IMG/VR virus record: IMGVR_UViG_3300023178_000142
Location: 1-35,341 of that record
Length of the DNA: 35,341 nt
Source: a virus
Direction: 5' to 3' (one strand)
This document shows positions 26,401-33,431 of this stretch, piece by piece. Positions within the stretch are counted from its first letter, which is position 1. The number at the start of each line of letters is the position of its first letter. The notes beneath the pieces are model-generated. The model made no database searches and was not told where the DNA came from. It saw only the letters and a program-made list of their open reading frames with translations. The translations under genes and the position numbers were made by a program.

Positions 26401-28435
26401 CATATTCAAAAGTATCTCCGTCTTCATTATAAATTTTAAAAAATCCAACATCGCTATTAATTGTATATGTTTGTTGATTAACTTTATACGAATACATATC
26501 AGTTTGAATATTGTTATCAAATATAATGTCTCCACTGTTTACTAGGTTTTTGTAAACCAATGGAAATCCTAGTTCAACATCATTTACACCTTCGCCTTCT
26601 CTATAAGAGAAAATTTTGTTTCCTTTAAAATCAGTAGCATCATAGTAATTTGTATCGCTAAAACTAATACCGTTTTCGTCATACAAATCAAACATAATAG
26701 GTTGGTTAACTTTTGTTTTATCTTGAGCCATTACCCATTCTGTACCATTATACCAGAACATACGGCCAGCATAATCGTTACCTGAACGAATTAAAACTGT
26801 TTCGTCCTCAAAAGGTAATGCATCCTCATCTTCGATTAAACTTATTTGATAATTGTTTAGATGTCTTATAAATGTAACTTTATAGATTTTTCCGTTGACC
26901 ATTGAATCAGGATCTGCTACAAATAATACACGCATACCTTCAACTAGTTCAACTCCATCAACATAATGTCCTATACTTCCTTCAATGGTGCTAAAAACAT
27001 CTTTTGTATATGTGTCTATTAAGTCAACTGTGTTTTTCTTCTTAGTACCATGATTTAACAATCTGATGCCGGGTTCAAATTCAATAATAGGACGTTTGGC
27101 TCTAGCACTTTGATCTAAGTCCATTAATTGATTGTTAATTTCTGCACTTTTTGCAATAACGTCTTTGTGGAACCAACGATTATATCTTGACCATGCATTT
27201 TTACTACTATCTGTTCTTGCCATTACAATGTAATCTTTAGTACCTGCATAGCTTTTTGCATCACTAAAAGGAACACGATCAAACCCGTTTGTATCAAATG
27301 GAATTACAGTGTCTTGTGTAAACACTGCTGGAACTTGCAAGTCAGTAACCGGTACCAACGAAATACCAGAACCAACACCTTCTACATAATAAAACCCAGT
27401 TGCATATGTCTCTGGTGTTACATTGCCAATAAAATACACTTTCATACCATTTGACAACGACCAACCGTCGCTGGTAGTATAAGTTTTTTTACCAATAATT
27501 TCTGCTTCAACATCAATTACACTGTTTTCTTCAATGTTAAAAACATCAAATGCACAACTAGTATCTAAATCAAATTGACTTACAACATATAATGTATCTG
27601 GTGCATTTTCAGGGATTGTAAATTCTATTACACCTTTTTCAATGTATCCATCTTCAATAAAATATTCAGGTTCAATTAACGGATCTAATTCAGGATATAG
27701 TGTAACACCTTCTGTGTAAAGTGTTGAAATTAACGAAATGCTTTCGCTTAAAGGATCAGGCTTAACACTACGACTAGTTGCAATACTAATTGGACTACCG
27801 TCTGTGTTTACTTCAAAACGATATGTTTGTCCTCTGTATAATTTAATACGAGGATTTCTAGTCTTTCCATCAGGTGTAAAAATTAATGCAGTATTATCAT
27901 CGTCGATAACAGTTTTAATTTGATATGTGCTTGTAATTCCTAGTGCTTGTCCTTTTACAGGTACTTCTTGAGGACCGTTAGGTAACCAATAGTATTCACG
28001 GAAATTACTAAATTTATCAAAATCAATGTGAGGGTTCCAAGTATAAAATTCTTGTTCGTTTAATTTGCTATGGTTAGCAGTAGTACCTTTATAAACATTA
28101 ACTAGTCCGATTAGATCTTTGTAGTCTTTGTAAAACTTTGCATTTCCAAACTTATCTTCGTAAACTGTTGCTGGTTCAAATTGATAGTTGTTTCTAAATG
28201 CATTTATATCATCAACATAATTGTCATCTACTGATACTGCTTTTGCTTCTCTGCGTCCAACAAATCCACTAAGTTTTTCAACAACACCAGAATTAGCGAA
28301 CTGGTCTAATGTACTACCTAAGAACTTTTTGTTTGCATCAGTTCTAAAATAACGAGGTAAGAATTCACTAGTCTGTCTTGGGTCATTCTTTCCTGTTGGT
28401 AGTGGATATTCGTTCTGGTTATCGTTGTATGCCAT
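14453..28435 (-). CDS. Giant 4660-residue modular virion structural protein
   Basis: One uninterrupted frame of 4660 codons, about 0.5 MDa. The N-terminal 175 residues (EFLPRYFRTDANKKFLGSTL, then WNPHIDF and REYYWLPNGP) match what I remember of huge structural proteins in marine T4-like phages. A second conserved block lies near 1142-1232 (DTDRPHTHPWEMLGF). Four short modules resembling CBM5/12 carbohydrate-binding folds (Y-x-x-G-D-x-V with x-Y-x-A) sit near 1458, 1718, 2205 and 2348. Residues ~2110-2560 contain FG-GAP-like beta-propeller blades (F-G-T-S-V-D-I-T-A-D-G-Q-Y-L-F-V-G-A-P). At least eight beta modules of type V-x-V-x-x-N-G followed by G-x-D-Y recur near 722, 948, 3545, 3862, 3939, 4025, 4272 and 4465. 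No protease, lysozyme or membrane segment was recognised. The ATG is joined to the gp6-like gene by TAATG. A peripheral baseplate or long-fibre role is inferred. Confidence 0.8.
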   Translation of the reverse strand: MAYNDNQNEYPLPTGKNDPRQTSEFLPRYFRTDANKKFLGSTLDQFANSGVVEKLSGFVGRREAKAVSVDDNYVDDINAFRNNYQFEPATVYEDKFGNAKFYKDYKDLIGLVNVYKGTTANHSKLNEQEFYTWNPHIDFDKFSNFREYYWLPNGPQEVPVKGQALGITSTYQIKTVIDDDNTALIFTPDGKTRNPRIKLYRGQTYRFEVNTDGSPISIATSRSVKPDPLSESISLISTLYTEGVTLYPELDPLIEPEYFIEDGYIEKGVIEFTIPENAPDTLYVVSQFDLDTSCAFDVFNIEENSVIDVEAEIIGKKTYTTSDGWSLSNGMKVYFIGNVTPETYATGFYYVEGVGSGISLVPVTDLQVPAVFTQDTVIPFDTNGFDRVPFSDAKSYAGTKDYIVMARTDSSKNAWSRYNRWFHKDVIAKSAEINNQLMDLDQSARAKRPIIEFEPGIRLLNHGTKKKNTVDLIDTYTKDVFSTIEGSIGHYVDGVELVEGMRVLFVADPDSMVNGKIYKVTFIRHLNNYQISLIEDEDALPFEDETVLIRSGNDYAGRMFWYNGTEWVMAQDKTKVNQPIMFDLYDENGISFSDTNYYDATDFKGNKIFSYREGEGVNDVELGFPLVYKNLVNSGDIIFDNNIQTDMYSYKVNQQTYTINSDVGFFKIYNEDGDTFEYANGWTKAHTLSRQFVVQRFTGQERVNNLPIDVYNNSASLTDLIVKVYKNNDTLVEGVDYSLVNVNTTRRVVLTADLESTDIVVIKTYTTADKNDNGYYEIPSNFENNPLNNNLSEFTFGQINEHITSITQDLNNFVGIQPGANNLRDLGNVSSYGTKFVQHSGPINLPLYHLADDNADILKSIIFAKDEYSKFKKSLIQIAENIGVDTTSKKMFELVMKEYVKTKAKTMPFYSSDMIGFGGYKELEYTVLDYRNPYFALSTPFNLNSLTNKAVYVYLNGEQLVHGVDYTFTDEGFVLITATLSDDDIVTINEYENTEASYIPQTPSVLGIYPKYVPEKFVDTSYAEPVEVIRGHDGSITIAYGDYRDDLLIELERRIFNNIKVEYNPSIFDIADYVPSFYRNTGITHSQINNILISEFIKWARKAGNLNYTDGSIIQEGETFTYNYSRCVNAQGQQLPGFWREVYKNAFDTDRPHTHPWEMLGFSIMPSWWTDVYGPAPYTKDNLILWKDLEKGVIREPGKAVIRNKKYLRPGLVNNIPVNEYGELISPLDSGYAKEFSFRTQTRSFAFGDGAPVETAWRRSSDYPYSLMMALIVLRPARVFGLTFDRSRIKRNFVGQLVYEDTEKRLRTKDLVFPKTKNNNNVVYTAGLVNWIAEAIYTNVDTTMQSYIEELTNLNQKMAFKLAGFAEKEKLKLILDSRTPLNKGNVFVPSENYKIKLTTSSPVEIVNYSGVVVEKTSKGYKVKGYDIENPVFKYFRAVPTQVDPSSTVGGISESYIEWSEGKTIVAGKVVRYNNQFYRATTTHTTTTSFVNSNFSRLKELPVFGGVTAYFRKTFEEKPTVLQYGTEFNNVQDLIDFLLGYGKYLEYQGFVFDYFNSEYNVIENWKQISKEFLFWTTQNWAAGTIITLSPAANKLVFSRNYYTVYDVHQGKFGYGLLNENGNQITSSFSNINRDNSTQFSVIPVNTEQGIYFAKLLLVQTEHVVLIDNTTVFNDTIYDPNAGYRQERIKVSGYRTDEWNGTLNIPGFILDDVVITDWEPYQDYTIGDLVKYKEFYYSAKNTHTGTEVFEDTNFNRLPEKPESALKPNWDYRVKQFADFYDLDTDNFDSEQQRLAQHLIGYQKREYLGNIITDDISQYKFYQGFIQDKGTNNALTKLFDKLGSADRDSLQFYEEWAFRVGQYGNTDTYKEFELALDESKFRIEPQLLQLVQNVDNTRTDLTYQYPSKDVYIKPENYNNAPLPVKFTPDEVSKTAGYVKLDQIDFIAKTFNDILALDITGVNIGDCVWVPDYKNTWNVYQHVIVPARIIRIDSTDTGFRATFNKNIKFEVDDLVGLRQINSEVDGFRFVTAKGPNYVEFALNTPLTDSSKDLSDSTTGVVTQMLSKRLEKLDDANTLFINKGVTAGDKIWIDNTGDEKFATYENQFAYSQKQELPNGDNDRSFGDAICGNSSNTILAIGKKNSNQVVVYSRSSELGSYVQSQIIDYPNLFSDPDTGFGTSVDITADGQYLFVGAPYASNVLSRYVGEITPGSAYSAGDIVSDRGTLWRALIDLPEDGSTVHLESQDWARVEILEPDVDGTGSGLADQGMIHVYKKALNGQFELVQTIMSSYPSANEKFGLSIKSSINTILTYNLFVRSEKNDGRIYLFDKPYGDDKFGNSVDETYRGDYNASYSYLANEKVYYNGSIYQATVNVAPGGWTGLPAWELVDADIDRLGYLPIVNILDGDVDSTTYNDATNIGKTFDVSKDGEVLIILSKNTVTEENQLNVYRKQENRYKFYETINSVNADEEWGISSSINETGSKIAVGAVSSDTNGLDSGAVYVYTYNTALGEFELSQTLYAPVASLNERFGHVVKFSNNDLVVLSTNGINNDYTIFDNTETYFDSFSTQIVDTERNYNQVYVYNSINDVLVYGETLEYNSYYIDGGIRYKRDLSTSTNPQILFNNNHVILSLPDVEYVSNEFGVVIDLSRSKTENSWKQIGVAKDFPEYDRIKNVFLYDKVTGDLITYLDVIDPIQGKIAGVADQEINWKLHYDPAVYNVNASTTGSKNVWSSDYVGKVWWDLSTAKWYNPYQDDIDYSANNWNKLLPGFSIDVYEWVESDLSPSEWDNLADTNIGIADGISGTTKYSDNRYSRATIYDPITGTFGAKYYFWVKNKKVISTYTPNRTLSSYDIAQLIQDPAGQGYRFIGIFAGGEFALYNCRSLINDKNTIIHFEYDDTNEISENHIHREYQLVTEGLETSLPNQKLVKKWIDSLVGYDQVGNQLPDLDVSIARRYGVLDQPNQSMFVNKTEALKQIVERVNSTLKNYLIVDNYDISPLTQYELPPSIYSNSYDEIVESENLIRFVGTARLERATLDLVITDGTITGVTITNPGRGYKDTSYVDGTSTVRKGPTVEVVGSGTGAKIQTYINNLGQITRAVVVNGGKNYLGTTRAIVRPFTILVSSDSTVGGFWGLYTYNTTSREWNRIQIQGYDVDYYWQYIDWYATGYSELTNVDHVIPGSYALDGLNDDLGDIVKIETIGSGGWLLLEKIDNQLEVDYTVNYKTIGRENGTIQFSNLLFNNVESGFDNQIYDAVLYDREPTAEIRIIMETLQNNIFVNELSVEWNKLFFSSVRYVLAEQPTVDWVMKTSFVKAQHNVGELDQRITFRNDNLSNYQDYVNEVKPYKTKVREYVSSYDKVDLTQTSVTDFDLQPTYNSKTKKIQSEDIKVIDSQILFVSDKAQTYPQKHWLDNVGFEITDFVIANGGTGWQSEPVVTISGGNGPTLQGRATIGNGSINKIIVDTNNATYITMPTVTVEGPQDDDGVPAIITPILGNSKVRATKVLIKFDRITGQFDITNVNKTETFSGTGATTEFVLEYPMYLNVNKIKVYVNGVESLSSEYEVYNQIDLSKGYRRYKGVVSFVNAPSTNTDNVMIEYMIDPAMLHAADRIFYPDLYQPTSGMLGKDLGQLMDGVDYAGVQIDTIGFGTEKGFDTTLFSYSAFDEADISTEDYVFRLDGSTQILELPEPLEPNVLYNVYKGSQDSIIDAIRVDDPYFGTSQQTNSNALLPTITGDGITTQINLAGYDPEVPTADGDVIIIRKSTSDGSFTSNNSILDTELAGGDFLYTTAKGIDAGEIVVDGDGFISPTANKGPEEHVPGQVYDTLDIQVYQRASSGTGLLTTRNYLADGDTFNFGFENVPQTVTSMVVKLDNVPIDSDAYEVNYNTMEIEFTDSSAIPEGTAVSVTTIGHNGTELLDTDTIIADGKTQQFNTGVTWTTPISGFVSVNGVTDRYNYTIENRNNKAHIIFTTNIPLGYVINYAIYNTEEQTYSQLLIDETFVRDGSNRSHTFGVNGAIDLPFNELPLTHKILVQVGDNFLNPGYKISHTLTSERTYSIDSWQFESTDAIAKGDVAVYLAGTKLRKDEFVWDAVDGSVRLQNVNYGNLGDKLEIYILKDAEYTFQDTVLTMTNAANLTDNFAPGEQIEFELPDSTMLNATIRSYVKDGDDVTITLQGHVSELVAYYTIDDPIEIMGDDSTPAKITNIEFVDTETVSLKDRPLVPVKIWAFSNHDVNEFDRITYNVVHTSQYAPLGTSENQKMSSVASGYISLGSDTISSNYVWVIHNGWLLSPDVDYKIINNRTVKLAKTPEKGDNIQVLHFAAPRVGTKFAYRQFKDILNRTHYKRINDLNSYELAQDLRYYDNSLVLKDATGIDLPNANKRIPGVIFIDGERIEYYQVQGNTLRQLRRSTLGTGTKLIYNTGTKIYNQGPSESIPYQDVSINASIYNIPTGLTDGTTDKLVVNFIPTNLNEFEVYLAGRRLRNHSTSVYQQEERSGETIVTDIIAQDSPEGDVTIPAEYSLNNESFEIAYIKGTNPMQIVFTENHTFVNDEKVILVNLPNDYVEFAGNLYEVSVIADNEIALYTNRSELTGVDATAYPGFAAASGQAQSDNNVIKLATVPPAGQRVQVFRKLGKTWTEPGTTLADSQTAIAKFLRGSTIKLPR

Positions 28436-31400
28436 TATGCATTATCTCCGCCGGTAATAATATATGTGCTTGAGGCTGTGTTACTTTGTACACCTGAATT
28501 TGCAGTAGTGCTACTTGAAATTACTGCACCAGATGCTTGTAATCTGCTTGCTGTGATTGCATCAATAATTTTGATATCGTCAACTGTTGCTGTACTAATA
28601 AAGATTTCGTCACTTTCTGATTTTATTTCATAAAGACTTCCAAAGCTCTGTGTTTCTTGAACTGGAACAAGAACAACACTCACAACATCTGGCGAAAGTT
28701 TATTCATAATATATGTTGATAGTTCTGTAAAATAGAACGTTTCGCCAAAGTCCCAATTTTCTAATGCAAAAAATTCATTTATTGCATCAATTGTTTTTGC
28801 TTTTACTTCGTTGTCGTTTACAATTTTTTCAATATTTTTTACAATTTTAATTTCTGCTTGTAAATCAACACTTGCATTGCTACCAAAAAGTGGTTTGTAT
28901 TTTACTGGATGATAAATTACTTCGTCACTAACACTTTTAATTTTATTAACTTCTTGACCGTAGTTAAGGAATAAATTATCGCTGCTAGGAGGAAGAGGTT
29001 TAGTTGTTGTTTTACCAGAAATCCAATCTCTATAATCATTATCGTATGTTCTTGTTAACAGATATACATCCATGATATTGCTACTACTTGGATCAATTCT
29101 CATTGTATCATCAGCAGCATGTAAATATTCAAATTTAATTCCGCTACGCCCAACAAACGCTTGGTAATCGGCTGTTTGTTCCAGCGTATTAGTTGCAGTG
29201 TTTAATACTTTAAAAATATCTTTTTCTACAAGATAAAAAACAGCACCATCATCATATTGACTAAATGCACCAATCGATGCTTCACTTCTAACCACTGTTA
29301 TATTTTCTGCAACAGCATCAACATAGTTGTATGTTTCTGTCTTGTTTATTGTTGCTTTCTTTTGGAAAATATATTTGGTTAACGGATTTACTGTTGGAGC
29401 AACAAAATGATCAAAAATATCAGGATCGTCAATAACACCATCGTTGTCGCTGTCGTAAAAACCAATTTCTACTTTTTTACTATCAACATATCCTGCACTG
29501 TTTTTGAACTCGTTTTTAATTTCCCATACAAAACTATTAGTAAAACTACTTAAACTATCAGGTTGATTGTTGTTACTCAAAAGAGTAATTTTATCTTTGA
29601 TAACTTTTCCTGTTTTACTGTCATAGATTTTGTTATTGCCATCAAAGTAAAATCTTATACGCTCTTCACTTTCGTAAATGTATCTTGATCCTCTAGATGT
29701 AACTGTGTATTTTTCGCCATCTGTTTCAAACAATAATAACCAACTAGCATCAAGTTGCTGATTTGTGTTATCACCTGTTTTACCTAAACTAAATGGAGAT
29801 ATTGAATTCAAATTTGTGTTTGTAATAACTCTCCAAGTTCTTGTTTCTGTATCGTAACGTAAACCAAAAGTTTTGTAAGCAAATATCTGATCTACTACTT
29901 GACGAGTTACATCAGTAGAAATACTTGTTGTTAATACAGGAATAATTTGTTTAAGAGTTGCTTTAACTAAATCTGTAGACGGAATAATATCGTTGAATAC
30001 AATTGGACCTAATCCTGTATCATTATCAACAACTGTTCCGTTTTCAACAATGCTTATTACTTTAACCCAACGATAAGTTAAGTCACCAACTTCGGTTGGC
30101 GTTCCTGCAACAATTCTATTTCCTCTAAAAAAGTAGCCTGTAGGTGCTTCAAATTTTAATAGTGCATTTGGTTCAATAAAACGCAAAATACTCTGTGTAT
30201 AAGAACTTACACTTGCTTTAAAATTGTTTTCATCTACAAAATAACCTGTGCTTCTATTTGTATCTGTAGTAACATTTACCCAAGTCAAGTTTAACTCAGA
30301 AACTGCTTCTGTTCTAGGGAAGTTTCTAAAGTAATAATTTTTAATTTTATCAGTTTTTAATATAGGTTCAATTTGATTTCTTATAACTGCTTCAATGTCA
30401 GTTCTTGTTGTAAATTCAAATCCAGTATAATCATTTAATGTTTCTTTGTAGATAACACCGTCGTTTCCAAACATTAATGTGTTTGTGTATTTTCCTGATG
30501 CATCACGCAAATCAAAATATCTACTAATACCACTGCTAGTTCTGTTAACTGCTTTTGTTTTAATAATTTCTTGACTTACACTCGAAATACCAACGTTATA
30601 ATCTTCACCTGTAATTAAACGGTTTTGTGTATAGTAAGTACTAGGAGCATTTGCTTTAATGCTTGCTGTTTCTTCGCTGGTTGTACCGTTTGTTACTGTG
30701 TATTTTAATTCTAAATACAAGTTAAGTGTTTCTTCTCTACCTGCTTTACTAATGTAAGGAATTTGCAGGTTGATATTTGTTAAATCACTTGGTAGTATTT
30801 TTAATTGCTTGTTAAGACTGGTTCTATAGTAAAGTTTATATGAACCTTTTGGCAATTCACCAAAAACGCCATCACTGAAAATTAGGCTAATTTTATCATC
30901 TACACGGCTAAGAACACTATATATGGTTCTAATGTTTTTGTTAATGCTGTTGTAGATAATGTTATTGCCTTCAATGCTATCAACTTTAGTCCACAATTCA
31001 CTTTCTAAATTATTGCTGTCAAGTTTGTACAACCAAACATCGCTGTTGTTAATTTTTGTAGTATCAACATTAACTACTGTATTTGGTGTAGGGTTGTTTA
31101 TTGAAAATAAGTTGTTCTGCATTGAACCTTGACGGAAGTGACAGAAAAATCCGCTGTTATTTGATCCTGCACCTTGACCATCATCTCTGTACAAAAATGC
31201 TAGTTTGTTTCCAGGAAACGGTTCTTCTTCATATATTGTGTTATCTTCAAAGTTAGTACTTGTAATTTCAAATCTAACACTGTTGCTATCAATATTTTTT
31301 GTAAAACTATACAAAGGTATTTTTGTACTATTTGCGTTAAATCTGTACTGCTCAGTTAAAACACTATTGATTGTTTCTTTTTTAACCGGACGACCAAATG

Positions 31401-31905
31401 TGTTAGTTGTCGGCAATGCAGCATTCATAATTTTAATAAATTGTTCATACCAATCAGCATTTGATCCGTCATTCCACAAAACTGTTTGACCGCTGAGATT
31501 TACTCCATTGCTGTCGTACACATCTTCTGTGGTGCTAATACTTTCAATTTTTAGTAAGCCGTTTGCTGCTTGGTTACGTTTAGGATTATAACTAATCAAA
31601 CGTGCTAGTCGGAGAACACTTTCTCTACGATCCGCAGTTTCGATATAGTTTTCACGTGCATTTAGGTCGGTACGGAAAGCAAGGTTTTGACCTAGGAATG
31701 CAATCAAATCAATCAGTGCAAGGTATTCTGAGCTTTCAATATAGTCGTTGAAATCCTCGGGATAGTTTTGACGTATATAATTAATCATTACTCGACGTAG
31801 GTTGTCGAAGTCATAACTTTCAAAGTCTGCATACTTGAAACTTTGATAAATTCTTTTCCAATCTTCTGCCAGAAGAAGTCTATTTTGACGCTCAGTGCTT
31901 GACAT
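28435..31905 (-). CDS. gp6: Baseplate wedge subunit, T4 gp6-like
   Basis: An 1156-residue homolog of the gp6/baseplate-J family, the protein that forms the dodecameric ring of the inner baseplate wedge. The diagnostic part is the N-terminus (about 20-125): Y-D-F-D-N-L-R-R-V-M, then N-Y-P-E-D-F-N-D-Y and SSEYLALIDLIAFLGQNLAF. Next comes D-L-N-A-R-E-N-Y-I-E-T-A and RLARLISYNPKR. T4 gp6 has about 660 residues, so this protein is much longer. Near residues 817-836 an insert carries the acidic repeat D-S-D-N-D-G-V-I-D-D-P-D, which looks like a calcium-binding turn. A GATAAATA late box lies 24 bp before the ATG. Direct coupling to the giant gene (TAATG) suggests co-assembly. Identification is strong; the function of the extra mass is not visible. 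Confidence 0.92.
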   Translation of the reverse strand: MSSTERQNRLLLAEDWKRIYQSFKYADFESYDFDNLRRVMINYIRQNYPEDFNDYIESSEYLALIDLIAFLGQNLAFRTDLNARENYIETADRRESVLRLARLISYNPKRNQAANGLLKIESISTTEDVYDSNGVNLSGQTVLWNDGSNADWYEQFIKIMNAALPTTNTFGRPVKKETINSVLTEQYRFNANSTKIPLYSFTKNIDSNSVRFEITSTNFEDNTIYEEEPFPGNKLAFLYRDDGQGAGSNNSGFFCHFRQGSMQNNLFSINNPTPNTVVNVDTTKINNSDVWLYKLDSNNLESELWTKVDSIEGNNIIYNSINKNIRTIYSVLSRVDDKISLIFSDGVFGELPKGSYKLYYRTSLNKQLKILPSDLTNINLQIPYISKAGREETLNLYLELKYTVTNGTTSEETASIKANAPSTYYTQNRLITGEDYNVGISSVSQEIIKTKAVNRTSSGISRYFDLRDASGKYTNTLMFGNDGVIYKETLNDYTGFEFTTRTDIEAVIRNQIEPILKTDKIKNYYFRNFPRTEAVSELNLTWVNVTTDTNRSTGYFVDENNFKASVSSYTQSILRFIEPNALLKFEAPTGYFFRGNRIVAGTPTEVGDLTYRWVKVISIVENGTVVDNDTGLGPIVFNDIIPSTDLVKATLKQIIPVLTTSISTDVTRQVVDQIFAYKTFGLRYDTETRTWRVITNTNLNSISPFSLGKTGDNTNQQLDASWLLLFETDGEKYTVTSRGSRYIYESEERIRFYFDGNNKIYDSKTGKVIKDKITLLSNNNQPDSLSSFTNSFVWEIKNEFKNSAGYVDSKKVEIGFYDSDNDGVIDDPDIFDHFVAPTVNPLTKYIFQKKATINKTETYNYVDAVAENITVVRSEASIGAFSQYDDGAVFYLVEKDIFKVLNTATNTLEQTADYQAFVGRSGIKFEYLHAADDTMRIDPSSSNIMDVYLLTRTYDNDYRDWISGKTTTKPLPPSSDNLFLNYGQEVNKIKSVSDEVIYHPVKYKPLFGSNASVDLQAEIKIVKNIEKIVNDNEVKAKTIDAINEFFALENWDFGETFYFTELSTYIMNKLSPDVVSVVLVPVQETQSFGSLYEIKSESDEIFISTATVDDIKIIDAITASRLQASGAVISSSTTANSGVQSNTASSTYIITGGDNA

Positions 31906-31928
31906 GTCGTATTCCTTGCTTTATATGA

Positions 31929-31936
31929 TATTTATC
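31929..31936 (-). promoter_or_regulatory. T4-type late promoter box (GATAAATA) before the gp6-like gene
   Basis: GATAAATA on the minus strand in the 52-bp gap between the gp25- and gp6-like genes, 24 bp upstream of the gp6 ATG, with AAGGAA just before the start codon. It would drive gp6 and the giant gene together. Confidence 0.7.
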
Positions 31937-31957
31937 TGGATTCAAAAAGTGCGTACA

Positions 31958-32392
31958 TTAAAGAAGACCGTTTGCTTGGTCGAATTTTAGCTGCACAGTT
32001 TCGCTAATATTATAAGGCAAATAGGACAATTGACACTTAACTTCTATGCCACTTTCGTACTCAGAAACTTCAACTTTTTGCACATTTACACGAGGATCAT
32101 AGTTTACAATAGTAGTGACATTTTTAATAATTGCTTCTTTTATTTCGCTGGTCAACGGCTCATATAAAATATCCCAAATTATTGTACCAAATGTAGGATC
32201 ACTGAGTTTTTCACCTTGACGTATATGAAAATGATTAATAATATCCTGCTTGATTAATGCTAAATCGTATAATTTAAAATTTTTAACAGACGAATTAACC
32301 GTACTCAACCCTCTGTACGCTTTTGAACGCACAGGACTATCAACTGTTGGTGAATCGATGGTTATATTTTTATATAATTGTTGCTCTGCCAT
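31958..32392 (-). CDS. gp25: Baseplate wedge protein, T4 gp25-like
   Basis: A 144-residue protein of the gp25/GPW family, close to the 132 residues of T4 gp25. Family features are in place: H-F-H-I-R-Q-G-E-K-L-S-D-P-T-F-G-T near 54-70, W-D-I-L-Y-E-P-L, a helix with E-A-I-I-K-N-V, then N-Y-D-P-R-V and a closing beta hairpin. In T4-like tails gp25 joins the inner wedge near the end of the tube and sheath, and its fold relates to lysozyme-like T6SS proteins without known enzymatic activity. It follows the 336-aa gene by 7 bp and lies just before gp6, an order known from T4-like marine phages. It probably shares the late promoter at 33432-33439. Confidence 0.92.
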   Translation of the reverse strand: MAEQQLYKNITIDSPTVDSPVRSKAYRGLSTVNSSVKNFKLYDLALIKQDIINHFHIRQGEKLSDPTFGTIIWDILYEPLTSEIKEAIIKNVTTIVNYDPRVNVQKVEVSEYESGIEVKCQLSYLPYNISETVQLKFDQANGLL

Positions 32393-32399
32393 ACTGTAT

Positions 32400-33410
32400 T
32401 TACCCTATTTGTATTGCACCGTTTGTAACTCTTCTAATGTTACTTGATGCTTCTGTTAGAGCTGTAGCTGCTCTTCTTGGGTTTTGAGCAAAAGCAAATC
32501 TGTCGCCGTCTTGCTGTAATACTCTTCTAAATTCTGTTTCAGCAGTTCTTGCTCTAGCTGCTAAATCTGCAAACACAGGATTACCTGTTTGTGCAAAAAA
32601 TGATCCATCTGCACCTGTTGCAGCACTTGCTAATCTGTTGAGTCCGTCTGCAGGATTTTCTGCAAAACGCATTTCACCTAAAATTCTATCTGCTGTTATT
32701 GTCGATACTGCCGATGCTAGGTTGGGTGTTCTTAGTACACTTGCACCAACTGCTCCTACTGCATCTGATGCAATGGCTTGTAATTCAGGCGATAAAGAAT
32801 TAAACCCTTCTTGGATGCTAGAAACTATTCCACTTGCAGCATTTCCTAATTCTTCAATTACAGGACCAACGCCAGGAATACTTGTTAAAGCATTTCCTAA
32901 TTCTCCTGCAATATGTCCTACTGCATTTGATAAACCTTCTGACAGCGATCCAAGAGCTTGACTTAATCCTGCACTTAATTGATCAACCATTCCACTTAAT
33001 GCACCTGTTAAACCGGTTGCACTTAAAAAGTCTTGCATAACAGGTGGCAAACTAGAAAGCAGATTGTTTAATGCACCACCAAGTATAGAACTAAGACTGC
33101 CTTGCAACCCTTGCAAAAACGAATCTGGGTTTAAAAGTACACCTTCTCCTGTTAAACTTTGAATATCAGTTCTCGGTGCAAGAAATTCTAATCCTGGTGT
33201 AAGTCCTGCAAATGTTTCTGGTGGGGGTGTTTCGCTTGCTGCTTCAGTCTGACTACTAGGTGCTTGTGTACTGCTTGGACTTCCACCCAATGACGGACCT
33301 ATTCCTGCTGCACTAGCTAGTCGCGGATCTACTTGGCCTTGACCGTAGCCAATTTCAGTACTACTTTGTGTGCCAACTCCGCCATCATTTACCGGCCATG
33401 TATCTGCCAT
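32400..33410 (-). CDS. Ala/Gly/Ser-rich virion-associated protein of unknown function
   Basis: A 336-residue protein between gp5- and gp25-like genes. The first 75 residues are a disordered Ser/Pro/Gly/Thr-rich tail. Residues ~100-220 are a long series of small amphipathic helices with recurring L-S-x-x-L/G-x-A-L-G patterns (for example GLSQALGSLSEGLSNAVG). The C-terminal 110 residues are more charged and helical (F-R-R-V-L-Q-Q-D-G-D-R-F-A-F). No PAAR, lysozyme, protease or membrane-spanning segment is visible, although the helical centre could insert into membrane or bundle in a tube. A late box TATAAATA stands 22 bp before the ATG, with GAGGGAG as ribosome-binding site. A tail-tip or hub role is inferred from position. 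Confidence 0.6.
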   Translation of the reverse strand: MADTWPVNDGGVGTQSSTEIGYGQGQVDPRLASAAGIGPSLGGSPSSTQAPSSQTEAASETPPPETFAGLTPGLEFLAPRTDIQSLTGEGVLLNPDSFLQGLQGSLSSILGGALNNLLSSLPPVMQDFLSATGLTGALSGMVDQLSAGLSQALGSLSEGLSNAVGHIAGELGNALTSIPGVGPVIEELGNAASGIVSSIQEGFNSLSPELQAIASDAVGAVGASVLRTPNLASAVSTITADRILGEMRFAENPADGLNRLASAATGADGSFFAQTGNPVFADLAARARTAETEFRRVLQQDGDRFAFAQNPRRAATALTEASSNIRRVTNGAIQIG

Positions 33411-33431
33411 AATTACTCCCTCTTACTATAA

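Noticed and set aside
32397-32404. GGTAAATA before gp25 as a late promoter
   Set aside because: Only 4 bp separate it from the start codon and it has two mismatches; the real boxes stand 22-24 bp away.
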